Source: CAVZBW01 sp963778465
GTDB lineage: Bacteria > Actinomycetota > Acidimicrobiia > Acidimicrobiales > RAAP-2
Reading direction: 5' to 3'
Length of the DNA stretch: 64,000 bases
NCBI GenBank assembly: GCA_963778465.1
Contig: CAVZUK010000003.1
Coordinates: forward strand, 1,054,001-1,118,000
Shown: positions 43,032 through 50,610 of the stretch, piece after piece
How the letters are laid out: each line of letters starts with the position of its first letter
How positions within the stretch are numbered: position 1 is the first letter of the stretch
Translations under genes and position numbers: made by a program
Notes under the pieces: model-generated
Seen by the model: only the letters and a program-made list of their open reading frames with translations
Databases searched by the model: none
Told to the model about the DNA's origin: nothing

Positions 43032-44351
43032 CTACTGTGTCGGCGCTTCCCCCTGGGTGTACTGCTGCTTGGGCTGCAGCAGAGTGCTGCCCTCTGTCGA
43101 ACCCGGCTTCATGAGATAGGCGCACAGTGGCTTCTGGTTGTTGGCCCAGACGAAGGAGCCGTTCTTGGCGGAGAGGTAGAACCAGCAGCTGCGGTTGGAG
43201 TATTGGCCCTTCGTGAAGTGGATGGCTTGTGGGGCGATCCCTCCGAGGTTGTCACCGGCCGGCAAGTTGTAAAGCCCGTTCTTGACGAGGGCGGGGGTGA
43301 TCGTCGTGCCGCTGGCCGGCGCCGCGGCGGTGATGGCATCTTGGAGGAGTACGGCCATCGCCCAGGCCAGGATCGACTGCTCCCCGAAGTTCGCGGTGGA
43401 CTTGAGCGTCGGCTGGTACTTGTCGAGTGCCGCCCAATAGGTCTTGGTCGCATTGTTGTGGACGAAGTACGGGATGTCTTGCTGGGCGGAGATCATGCCT
43501 TTGAAATTCGGATTGGAGGCCATGCTGGCGGCCGTCGTGGAGACGACCTGGACCGGATGCCAGCCCTGTTTCGCACAGTCCTCGGCTGCCTGCTCTTGGA
43601 CCGTTGCCGCGTCGGCCACCTCCAGCACGTCCGCCCCCGTCTGACTCGCCGCCAGGCACTGGGCCGTGTAGTTCGGGGCGCCAAATGACACGCCCGCCTT
43701 GTAGACGACCTTCACGCCGTAGCGAGGCGCGACGATGGATGCCGTATCGGTCTCGCTCTTGCAGACGGCAGCCTCGACGCAATAGAAGATGCCCTCATTT
43801 CGATGTTGCGTGAGGTGCGAGACGGCGATCATCTGGCCGGCGATGCCGTAGTTGAGAGTGGGTCCGGGTGTGAAGGTGTCCAGATTGTTGTAGCTGATAT
43901 CGCTGTCGAGCCCACCGATGATCGGGACGCCGGCCTTGGTGGCGATTGGCGCCCAGTCCGTGTCGACGCTGCTGTTGTCGATGATGGCAGCGACGTGGTT
44001 CGCAATGGCGTTTTGTACCTCGGTGTTGGCCACGCCGGGGGAGGACTGGTCGTCGCTCTGGGACATGGTCACGGGGTGACCGTTCAATCCGCCGTGCGCG
44101 TTGACCCAGGAGACCCAAGCCTGGAGGGTCGGTCCGGTCTGGATGGCGGTCGCCGCGAGCGGTCCGGTGCAGCTGCAGATATCGAACACCTCGACGGGGG
44201 TGCCGGTCGCGGCGCCCGCCGGGCTGCTACCCGTGACGGCTTCGACGGCCACCATGGGGCCGCTCGCGATGACCACGGCCAGGATGATCCCGGCTAGGCG
44301 ATGACCTCGGGTACGAGCCTTGCGCGCGATCGCGCCAAACCAATTCGTCAT
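43032..44351 (-). CDS. Branched-chain amino acid-type ABC transporter substrate-binding protein
   Basis: The 439-aa protein has a signal peptide (KARTRGHR, then LAGIILAVVIASGPM, cleavage near SPAGAA) followed by a type 1 periplasmic-binding fold: VEVFDICSCTGPLAATAIQT, VNAHGGLNGHPVTMSQSDDQ and SPGVANTEVQNAIANHVAAI. It is a paralogue of the receptor at 30769. The ATG at 44351 is used; a TTG two codons upstream is possible. GGGGGGCC lies before the start. No transporter membrane or ATPase gene is nearby. An inverted repeat at 44373-44398 lies just upstream and may control it. The amidohydrolase gene follows. Confidence 0.88.
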   Translation of the reverse strand: MTNWFGAIARKARTRGHRLAGIILAVVIASGPMVAVEAVTGSSPAGAATGTPVEVFDICSCTGPLAATAIQTGPTLQAWVSWVNAHGGLNGHPVTMSQSDDQSSPGVANTEVQNAIANHVAAIIDNSSVDTDWAPIATKAGVPIIGGLDSDISYNNLDTFTPGPTLNYGIAGQMIAVSHLTQHRNEGIFYCVEAAVCKSETDTASIVAPRYGVKVVYKAGVSFGAPNYTAQCLAASQTGADVLEVADAATVQEQAAEDCAKQGWHPVQVVSTTAASMASNPNFKGMISAQQDIPYFVHNNATKTYWAALDKYQPTLKSTANFGEQSILAWAMAVLLQDAITAAAPASGTTITPALVKNGLYNLPAGDNLGGIAPQAIHFTKGQYSNRSCWFYLSAKNGSFVWANNQKPLCAYLMKPGSTEGSTLLQPKQQYTQGEAPTQ

Positions 44352-44372
44352 GGCCAAGGGCCCCCCGGACCT

Positions 44373-44398
44373 CTCTTACCCGTCGGAACGTGTAAGAG
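44373..44398. promoter_or_regulatory. Inverted repeat upstream of a solute-binding protein gene
   Basis: CTCTTAC at 44373-44379 and GTAAGAG at 44392-44398 form perfect 7-bp arms with a 12-bp spacer, 22 bp upstream of the start of the leftward gene at 44351. This could be an operator or a leader hairpin. No such site was noted before the other two receptor genes. Confidence 0.4.
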
Positions 44399-44539
44399 AA
44401 AACCGTGTTCTCCAACGTTCCCTCTGGTTTTGCACATCGTAAGGGGATTAACCCTCAAATGCAATCGGTCCTGACGTATTCCGTGACCCACGGCCGCCGG
44501 TCAGCTCGCAGGGAGGCACGCGTCGTCCGTGGCTGCCGT

Positions 44540-44978
44540 TCACGACACGACGAGATCGAGGCGCTTCCAACCCCGGACCAAAGCGAATCGAGGTCGGCCC
44601 CTTGCGGGTCGACGTGCCATTCCGGGAAGCGTCGGAGGAGCTCCTCTAGCGCGACTCGACCATCCAGCCGGGCGAGCGCCGCCCCCAGGGAGAAGTGGGC
44701 ACCGTATCCAAACGTCAGATGGTGGCCGATTTTGCGTGGACGTCGAACGTGTCACCCTCACCGCTATGCCGTCGAGGACACCGCCGTGCTTCGAGCTGAA
44801 GGTCTAAGTCAAGGAGGGCGCGCTCGACATCGGCGAAACGACTCAGGGCGTAGAACCCGTAGCGCTCGTTGTGGTAGGGCGGTGCCTCCTCCCGAAGGCG
44901 GTGAAACGTCGGATAGAGGTCGCGGTGGATCTCGACGTCGTACGGGTCGTAGTAGAGGTCGGGGTCGGTCGCCGAAAC
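44540..44978 (-). pseudogene. Cytochrome P450 remnant with lost core
   Basis: The N-terminal block reads VSATDPDLYYDPYDVEIHRD then LYPTFHRLREEAPPYHNERY and ends near ALLDLDL. Some 270-300 residues are then missing. The C-terminal block restarts near DTFDVH and, after a one-base loss, reads IGHHLTFGYGAHFSLGAALA then RLDGRVALEELLRRFPEW, and finally, in a third frame, ALVRGWKRLDLVVS and a stop. Four defects are visible: the expected GTG start is GTT (44976-44978, after AGGGGG), the internal deletion, two frameshifts, and Ser in place of the heme-ligand Cys (FGYGAHFSLG). It directly follows the CoA-transferase gene on the same strand. Confidence 0.85.
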
Positions 44979-44988
44979 CTTGATCCCC

Positions 44989-46206
44989 CTAGATGATGGC
45001 GCCGTCGGTCTTGAGTTGGTGCAGTTCCTCCCAGGACAAGCCGAGCCCGAGCAACGTCTCCTCGGTGTGCTCGCCGTGCTCGGGCGCCCGGAGGGGGCGC
45101 CCGGGTTGCTCGTCGAACTGGACCGGCGAGACGACGACCGGGACGACGACGTCGTCGCCGGCGTCGATGCCAGCCAGGTACCCGTTGGCCTGGACCTGGG
45201 GGTCGTCCACGAGTTCGTGGGGTCCTTGGACGGGCGTCCACTGCCCGTCGAAGTCGGCCAGCGTCCTTCGCCAATCGTCGAAGGTCCGCTGGGCGAACAC
45301 CCCTTCCAACCACTCGACGCAGGCCTGGGCATGCCGCCGGCGGGCGGCCATGTCGACGAAGCGTGGATCGTCTGCCATCTCGGGCTGACCGATGGTGGCG
45401 CACAGACTTGGCCAATTGTCGTCGGGGCTCAGCATCTGGAGGGCGATGATCCGGCCGTCCGAGGTGCGGTAGGGCATCATCAGTGGGTTCCACGTCTGCG
45501 AGCGGTCCATCGGTCCGCGATGCGTCGGTGAGCCGTCGAGGGTGGCGTTCATCACATCGATCTGCAGTTGCCACATGCCCGCCGCCAACAGCGAGACGTC
45601 GACGACCGAGGGTTCGCCGCTGGTGGCGCGCCGGTAGAGGGCAGTGGCAATGGCCCCGGCGATGGTGATGCCGCCGACGACGTCGCCAAAGGCCGGCCGG
45701 GGTGTCGTCGGCCACTCCTCGCCGGGTGGCGTGAAGACGTACTGCATGCCGCTACGCCCGAAGTACGCGCCAGCGTCGTAGCCGCCGCGCCCCGCCTCGG
45801 GTCCTCGGGCCCCGAAGGCCGTTCCCCGCACGTAGATGATCGACTCGTTGTCGTTCCGGATGTCCTCCACGTCGATCCGGAGCCGACGACGGGCGTCGGC
45901 CGTGAGATTCGTGACGAACACATCGGTCGTTTCGAGGATGCGAGAGAGGAGTCGGCGGCCCGCTTCCTGCTTGAGGTCAAGGGCCACCGACCGCTTGCCC
46001 CGGTTGGCCGATTGAAAGGCCGGGTCGACTCCCCGGTAGAGCTTGTGCAAGCCGGCCGTGACGAGGCCGCGGTAGGGATCGCCCGTGATCGGGTGCTCGA
46101 TCTTGGTGACCTCGGCCCCCCATTCGGTGAGGACCGACCCGGCCATCGGGACGAAGACGTGGCTCGCGACCTCGACGACCCGGACACCGGACAGCGGCGC
46201 AGCCAC
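44989..46206 (-). CDS. CaiB/BaiF-family (class III) CoA-transferase
   Basis: The 405-aa protein begins VAAPLSGVRVVEVASHVFVP, the usual N-terminus, with LTEWGAEVTKIEHPITGDPY near residue 30 and NRGKRSVALDLKQEAGRRLL near 72. The catalytic Asp is in RGGYDAGAYFGRSG near 150, and VDVSLLAAGMWQLQ lies near 220. Class III enzymes move CoA between acyl-CoA and free acid, often to activate carnitine, bile acids or aromatic acids. The GTG at 46206 lies 11 bp after the upstream SDR stop, so both are in one operon. A second family member is at 54750. The enzyme may activate the substrate of this gene set. Confidence 0.88.
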   Translation of the reverse strand: MAAPLSGVRVVEVASHVFVPMAGSVLTEWGAEVTKIEHPITGDPYRGLVTAGLHKLYRGVDPAFQSANRGKRSVALDLKQEAGRRLLSRILETTDVFVTNLTADARRRLRIDVEDIRNDNESIIYVRGTAFGARGPEAGRGGYDAGAYFGRSGMQYVFTPPGEEWPTTPRPAFGDVVGGITIAGAIATALYRRATSGEPSVVDVSLLAAGMWQLQIDVMNATLDGSPTHRGPMDRSQTWNPLMMPYRTSDGRIIALQMLSPDDNWPSLCATIGQPEMADDPRFVDMAARRRHAQACVEWLEGVFAQRTFDDWRRTLADFDGQWTPVQGPHELVDDPQVQANGYLAGIDAGDDVVVPVVVSPVQFDEQPGRPLRAPEHGEHTEETLLGLGLSWEELHQLKTDGAII

Positions 46207-46217
46207 GGACGTCCGGC

Positions 46218-47033
46218 CTACTTCTTGTTGAGGAGCCCCGCGTCCACCGCAATGATGCTTCCCGTCACGTAGCGGGCCTCGTCGGAGACGAGCCAGGCGA
46301 CGGCATCCGTGACGTCTTCGGGCTCGACCTTGTCGACCGGCATGGGATTGGTCAGGCTGCTGGCGAGCGCCGGATTGAACTTCATGAGCTCGTTGATGTT
46401 GATGTCGCCGGCCATTGGTGTCCGCACCGCCGTCGGAGCGACGCTGTTGACCCGGATCATGTGGGGCGCGAGGTAGTTCGCCCAGCACCGCATCAGCCCG
46501 ATCACGCCGTGCTTCGATGCCGTGTAGGCGACGAGCCCGGGCTCGTTGCTCCCCGGGCCTATCAGTCCGCCCGTGGAACTGGTCAGCACGATGGACCCGC
46601 CCTTGTCGGCTTCGAGCATGGAGGGAATGGCGATCCGCCCTGTGTTCCAGACCCCGGTGAGATTGACGCCGATGGCGTCCTCCCAGGTCTGCTCGGGCGA
46701 GACCGCACCCCCGACGCCGATTCCGGCGTTGGCCAAGACGATGTCGACCGGACCGAGTTCGGCCGATCCTTCTTCGAACGCCGCCCGGAGCCCTTCGACG
46801 TCGCGGACGTCGGCCTGGCGAGCCACGATCCGCCGCCCCTCCGCCTCGACGGCCTTCACGGTCTCGTCGAGGTCTTCCGGCGTTGCGAGTCCGTACGACA
46901 CCGAGGCCATCGGGGCACAGATGTCGATGGCGATGATGTCCGCACCTTCCTGGGCCAGGCGGATGGCGTGGCTACGCCCTTGGCCGCGCGCTGCCCCCGT
47001 GATGAAGGCGACCTTGCCGTCGAGCTTTCCCAT
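46218..47033 (-). CDS. Mycofactocin-coupled SDR family oxidoreductase
   Basis: The 271-aa SDR has ITGAARGQGRSHAIRLAQEG near residue 10, then IDICAPMASVSYGLATPEDL near 35, an insertion typical of mycofactocin-coupled SDRs, followed by DETVKAVEAEGRRIVARQAD. NAGIGVGGAVSPEQTWED lies near 103, LTSSTGG near 155 and YTASK near 172; it ends VTGSIIAVDAGLLNKK. In this group the NAD cofactor stays bound and mycofactocin accepts the electrons. GAAACATC before the ATG at 47033 gives a modest ribosome-binding site. It precedes a CoA-transferase gene by 11 bp. Substrate unknown; related proteins oxidise carveol-like and other secondary alcohols. Confidence 0.88.
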   Translation of the reverse strand: MGKLDGKVAFITGAARGQGRSHAIRLAQEGADIIAIDICAPMASVSYGLATPEDLDETVKAVEAEGRRIVARQADVRDVEGLRAAFEEGSAELGPVDIVLANAGIGVGGAVSPEQTWEDAIGVNLTGVWNTGRIAIPSMLEADKGGSIVLTSSTGGLIGPGSNEPGLVAYTASKHGVIGLMRCWANYLAPHMIRVNSVAPTAVRTPMAGDININELMKFNPALASSLTNPMPVDKVEPEDVTDAVAWLVSDEARYVTGSIIAVDAGLLNKK

Positions 47034-47147
47034 GATGTTTCCTCTCGTCTCTCGAGTTCTTCCGGTTCGTACGTTCTGGTGTTCACTGCGGTGGCGGTTC
47101 ACGACTCCGATTCCCGCCGGTCCATTGCCGTTGCTTCTCCGGCCGGG

Positions 47148-47272
47148 TCAGGCGGTCCGCACGGGCACGGTCTTCCAGCCCCGGATCCGGGAGTTGTCCA
47201 GCGCGACCGAACGCCGTTGCAGATGTCCACGTCGTAGGGGTCGTAGTAGACCTCGCTCGCTGCAGCCACCAT
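47148..47272 (-). pseudogene. Cytochrome P450 remnant: both ends only
   Basis: An ATG at 47272 starts VAAASEVYYDPYDVDI, a P450 N-terminus sharing YYDPYDV with the remnant at 44978. After 17 codons the DNA switches frame and reads VALDNSRIRGWKTVPVRTA and a stop at 47148-47150, the typical last strand of a P450. About 380 residues are missing. Only 125 bp remain out of about 1.2 kb. It lies upstream of the SDR at 47033 on the same strand. Confidence 0.75.
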
Positions 47273-47369
47273 AGAGAGTCCCCTCGCCTGCCCTGCCCGG
47301 GTCCCTTCTCGCTCAACGGTAGCGAATGAAAACAGACGGTGCAGATGGTCTCCGAACCCCGAGGATCGT

Positions 47370-48593
47370 CTACGACCCGCTTCTCGTCGAGGTGCCGGCC
47401 ACGTCTGCCCCGCAGAGTGGTTGCGACGAGACCGGGACGAAGCTCGACTTTTGAGCCTGCAAGTACCACGAGCAGCTGGGGAGGTCATGGCCGAAGACCG
47501 TCGAGTAATTGATGGTGATCGGCAGGATCCCGTTGCCGTTGTAGGCCTTGACGCCGCGGAGCTGTTTGATCACCTCTGCCGACGTGGGGTTCGAGCCCGA
47601 GAGCAGGAGGCCCTGGATCATGAGGTCGGCTCCGAGCCAGGCCTCGTACTGGGAGAACGTCGGGAACTGGCTCTTCGTGAAGCCGGCGTACTTCTGGAGC
47701 GCCGAGCCCATCTGCTGGGTGCCCGAGTTGGGCAACGAGAAGGGACGGAAAGGGCTGAGGAAGTAGTAGCCCTGCACGGTCGACCACACCGGCGAGGAGA
47801 TCACGCCGGGCTCGTAGCCGGTGGCGAACACGACCCCCTTGAGTTTGGCCCCCGCCTGCTGGAGGGCCGTGGCGAGCGCGTAGTTGGAGTTGTCGTCCAG
47901 CCCGGGCACGATCGAGTCCACCTTGCGCTGCTTGGCGACCAGGGCTTCGTTGGTGAAGTCGACGCTGCCAAAGGGTACCGAGGTGTCGAGGACGCCGACC
48001 TTGCCGCCGAGCAGCTGGAACGCCCTGGCGTTGCCGATCGCCGCGCTGGTCGAGGAAGGCGAGATGCTGTAGCCGTAGGTCCCGATGACCTTGGCCCCCC
48101 GCTGGCGGAAAGACTTGGCGATCCCGGTGTTGACCGGGTACCTCGGGTTCACGCTGCCCCGATCGGAGGCGAACATGTTGGTGTACGGCGGCTCGCCCCA
48201 TTCTGGACCGTCGACGTAGGAGCCCGTGACGGGCACGTTCGCCTGGTTGGGGTACTTGGCCGCCGCGAAGAAGACCGGGCTGTTGGCGACGATGCCAATG
48301 GCGCCCTTCGAGAGTGCGTCCTGGACGCCGGTCACGACGGCGGTGGGGCTCGTCTCGTCGTCGACGATGAGTGGGACGAGCTTGTGCCCGTGGACACCGC
48401 CCGCGGCGTCCTGCTGGTCAATTCGAGCAAGGAAGGCCTTTTGGGAGTTGACGTACTCCGGCGAACCCGGCCCGGTCAGCGAGCTGACGTAGGCGATGGT
48501 GATGGGCGATGCGGCCGCCGCTGCCGGTCGAGCCAAGGCCCCGGCTCCGGCGAGCAGGCCAGCCAGCGTCGTCAGCGCCGCAGCGCTCGGCAC
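47370..48593 (-). CDS. ABC transporter substrate-binding protein (type 1 periplasmic fold)
   Basis: The 407-aa protein has a signal-like N-terminus (AAALTTLAGLLAGAGALA, cleavage near AAAAA) and then ITIAYVSSLTGPGSPEYVNS, IDQQDAAGGVHGHKLVPLIV and DDETSPTAVVTGVQDALSKG, as in leucine/isoleucine/valine-binding proteins. It lacks the DICSCTGPL stretch of the other two receptors, so it is a third lineage. The GTG at 48593 is used; an upstream start is possible because the basic n-region (GGRGRRLA) continues in frame. A 22-bp quasi-palindrome lies at 48622-48643, just upstream. No other transporter genes are present nearby. Confidence 0.83.
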   Translation of the reverse strand: MPSAAALTTLAGLLAGAGALARPAAAAASPITIAYVSSLTGPGSPEYVNSQKAFLARIDQQDAAGGVHGHKLVPLIVDDETSPTAVVTGVQDALSKGAIGIVANSPVFFAAAKYPNQANVPVTGSYVDGPEWGEPPYTNMFASDRGSVNPRYPVNTGIAKSFRQRGAKVIGTYGYSISPSSTSAAIGNARAFQLLGGKVGVLDTSVPFGSVDFTNEALVAKQRKVDSIVPGLDDNSNYALATALQQAGAKLKGVVFATGYEPGVISSPVWSTVQGYYFLSPFRPFSLPNSGTQQMGSALQKYAGFTKSQFPTFSQYEAWLGADLMIQGLLLSGSNPTSAEVIKQLRGVKAYNGNGILPITINYSTVFGHDLPSCSWYLQAQKSSFVPVSSQPLCGADVAGTSTRSGS

Positions 48594-48621
48594 CGCGAGC
48601 CTTCGGCCGCGACCCCCAATA

Positions 48622-48643
48622 TCGACTTCGACATCGGTGTCAA
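48622..48643. promoter_or_regulatory. Candidate TetR operator, copy 1
   Basis: Two 10-bp half-sites, TCGACTTCGA and TCGGTGTCAA, are separated by CA and are near-complementary to each other. The same arrangement with nearly the same bases occurs at 51808-51829. It lies 29 bp upstream of the solute-binding protein start and 83 bp after the TetR stop. A TetR dimer is the natural candidate binder; that is inference. Confidence 0.6.
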
Positions 48644-48725
48644 TCCTAGTGCCTGTCCGATTCCCCTGCGGGGTCGGGAGGCTTCGATCCGTGGCGCGCC
48701 GGTGGGATGGGGAACGCCGCGTCGA

Positions 48726-49400
48726 CTACTGAGTGGAGGGCCGCCGGCAGGGGAGCGCGGCCTGCTCTCGCAGACCGAGAGTGTTGACGAATACGAGCGT
48801 CAGCTGGTCCACGGCCTCGCTGAGCGTGCACTGCACGAAACCCTGGACGAGCCACATCTCGGCGAAACGCTGCGTCATTCCTCCGAGGATGGCGGCGGCG
48901 ACCTGCGGCTTGAGGCCCTTGTCGGCCAGTCCGTGCCGCTGCAAGCGCCGGATGGAATCGGCAACCTGGTTGTTGTAAGCCTGGTGCCGGGTGAACCGCA
49001 TGGCCCCGACCTGCTCGTCGTAGCGGGAGACCTGTTCGATGACCCCGATGATCCGCGCCTCGGCGCGGTAGCTGGTCAGGTGCCGCGAGAGCGCCTCCCG
49101 GATGCGCCGTTCGGCGGGGAAGCCCGAAGACTCGTCGAGGATGACGCTCTCCAGGGGCGCGCTGAGCCGTTCGTCGACCTCGGCGGCCACCTCGCGGAAC
49201 ACCTCCTCCTTGGAGTCGAAGTAGTGGTAGAAGGCGCCGTGGGACAACCCCGCCGTCTCCGCGATGTCCGAGATGCGTGCGTCGAGGAAACCGTCCTCCT
49301 CGAAGACCTTCTTGGCGGCCTCCACGATCCTGGCGCGGGTCAGGGCTCCCTTCTTGGAGCGCGGCCGGCCGACCTCCTCGTCACTGATCGGCAGCGCCAT
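48726..49400 (-). CDS. TetR family transcriptional regulator
   Basis: The 224-aa protein has an N-terminal arm, then KKGALTRARIVEAAKKVFEE and the helix-turn-helix in ARISDIAETAGLSHGAFYHY, with FDSKEEVFREVAAEVDERL. The C-terminal ligand domain is helical, with no close relative in the window. It lies 30 bp downstream of the second acyl-CoA dehydrogenase of the leftward pair, so it is probably the last gene of that operon and autoregulated through it. The 22-bp sites before the operon (51808) and before the next gene (48622) are candidate operators. Likely ligands are acyl-CoA intermediates, by family habit. Confidence 0.9.
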   Translation of the reverse strand: MALPISDEEVGRPRSKKGALTRARIVEAAKKVFEEDGFLDARISDIAETAGLSHGAFYHYFDSKEEVFREVAAEVDERLSAPLESVILDESSGFPAERRIREALSRHLTSYRAEARIIGVIEQVSRYDEQVGAMRFTRHQAYNNQVADSIRRLQRHGLADKGLKPQVAAAILGGMTQRFAEMWLVQGFVQCTLSEAVDQLTLVFVNTLGLREQAALPCRRPSTQ

Positions 49401-49430
49401 CGACGGGTCAACTCCTCCCGGTTCCCGGCT

Positions 49431-50609
49431 TCAATCCTTCGGCCTGCTCCGCGGCAGCCCCAACCGTCCCTCGGCGATGATCTCTCGTTGGATCTCGCTC
49501 GCGCCCCCGTAGATCGTGGCGACAACGGTCGAGCGGAAGTGCGCTTCGAGATCGCCGCCGAGCGGCGCACCTGGCGCACCCGGCTGCAGGACGCCGTCGG
49601 GTCCGAGCATGTCGACCAACTCGCCGTAGTGCCGTTGTGCGGCCTCGCTCACGAACAGCTTGTTCATCGATCCCTCGACCCCCGGCAGTTCCCCCTTCGC
49701 GTTGAGCCAGCGCACCCGCAGGCCGAGGAGCCGACCGACCTCCTCGTCGATGGCGATCCGCGCCAGGCGCTCGCGGTTCTTCGGATCGTCGTAGTAGGTC
49801 GAGCCGTCGGCCCGTCCGGTCGCTGCGGCCCAGGTCGCCACCTTCTCCGCGAGGGTCGGCCCCGCCGATCCGCGGCCGCCCCCTCCGCGTTCGTAGACGA
49901 GTGCCACCCGCATGACCCGCCAGCCCTCGTCGACCCCGCCGATGCGCATCGACTCTGGCACTCGCACCTCGGAGTAGAAGGTGGCGTTGGTGCGCTGCCC
50001 GCCAAGGGTGTGGACCGGCTGGAGCTCGAAGCCGGGAGCGTCGGTCGGCACCAGGAACATGGTCAGGCCCTTGTGCTTGGGCACGTCGGGATTCGTTCGG
50101 GCCAGCACGAAGACGTGGCTGCACACCTGGGCGGTGCTCGTGAACATCTTCTGGCCGGTGATGACCCATTCGTCGCCGTCGCGCACGGCCCGCGTCTTGG
50201 CGGCCGCGACGTCGGAGCCGGAGTCCGGTTCGGTGTAGCCCAGCGCGATCAGGATCCCCCCGTTGAGGGCGGCGGAGATGAGCGTCCTCTTCTGATCCTC
50301 GGTTCCAACGTGCCGGATGGTTCGGGCCACCATGAGCGTTGTCGCCCAGCCGTCGGTGTAGAGGCCGGCTTCCGAGACGGCATCGAGCACCGCCCGCGCG
50401 TAGTCGGTGTTGACGTCGCTGCCGCCGTACTCGGCTGGCCAGCCAGCGGCGAGGATCCCGTCCCGTGCCAGCAGCCGGTGGAGCTCCATCGTCTCGTGTG
50501 TTCCCGTCCGGTACTGCTCTTGCGCCCACTCGGATCGCACGTGCTCGGCGACCCAGTCCGCCGCGGCTCGCCGGTGTTCGGCCAGCTCGTCCACCGTCGC
50601 GAAGTCCAC
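49431..50609 (-). CDS. Acyl-CoA dehydrogenase, full-length partner
   Basis: The 392-aa protein is a close paralogue of that at 13602 with the same blocks: LIALGYTEPDSGSDVAAAKT, WVITGQKMFTSTA, GGGGRGSAGPTLAEKV, LRVRWLNAKGELPGVEGSMN and TIYGGASEIQREIIAEGRLG at the end. It starts with GTG at 50609, one base after the upstream stop (TGAGGTGG), as in the paralogous pair. It is expected to pair with the product of 50611-51675 as a heteromeric enzyme introducing a double bond into an acyl-CoA. The TetR gene follows 30 bp later. Steroid or terpenoid side-chain use is inference. Confidence 0.92.
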   Translation of the reverse strand: MDFATVDELAEHRRAAADWVAEHVRSEWAQEQYRTGTHETMELHRLLARDGILAAGWPAEYGGSDVNTDYARAVLDAVSEAGLYTDGWATTLMVARTIRHVGTEDQKRTLISAALNGGILIALGYTEPDSGSDVAAAKTRAVRDGDEWVITGQKMFTSTAQVCSHVFVLARTNPDVPKHKGLTMFLVPTDAPGFELQPVHTLGGQRTNATFYSEVRVPESMRIGGVDEGWRVMRVALVYERGGGGRGSAGPTLAEKVATWAAATGRADGSTYYDDPKNRERLARIAIDEEVGRLLGLRVRWLNAKGELPGVEGSMNKLFVSEAAQRHYGELVDMLGPDGVLQPGAPGAPLGGDLEAHFRSTVVATIYGGASEIQREIIAEGRLGLPRSRPKD

Positions 50610-50610
50610 C

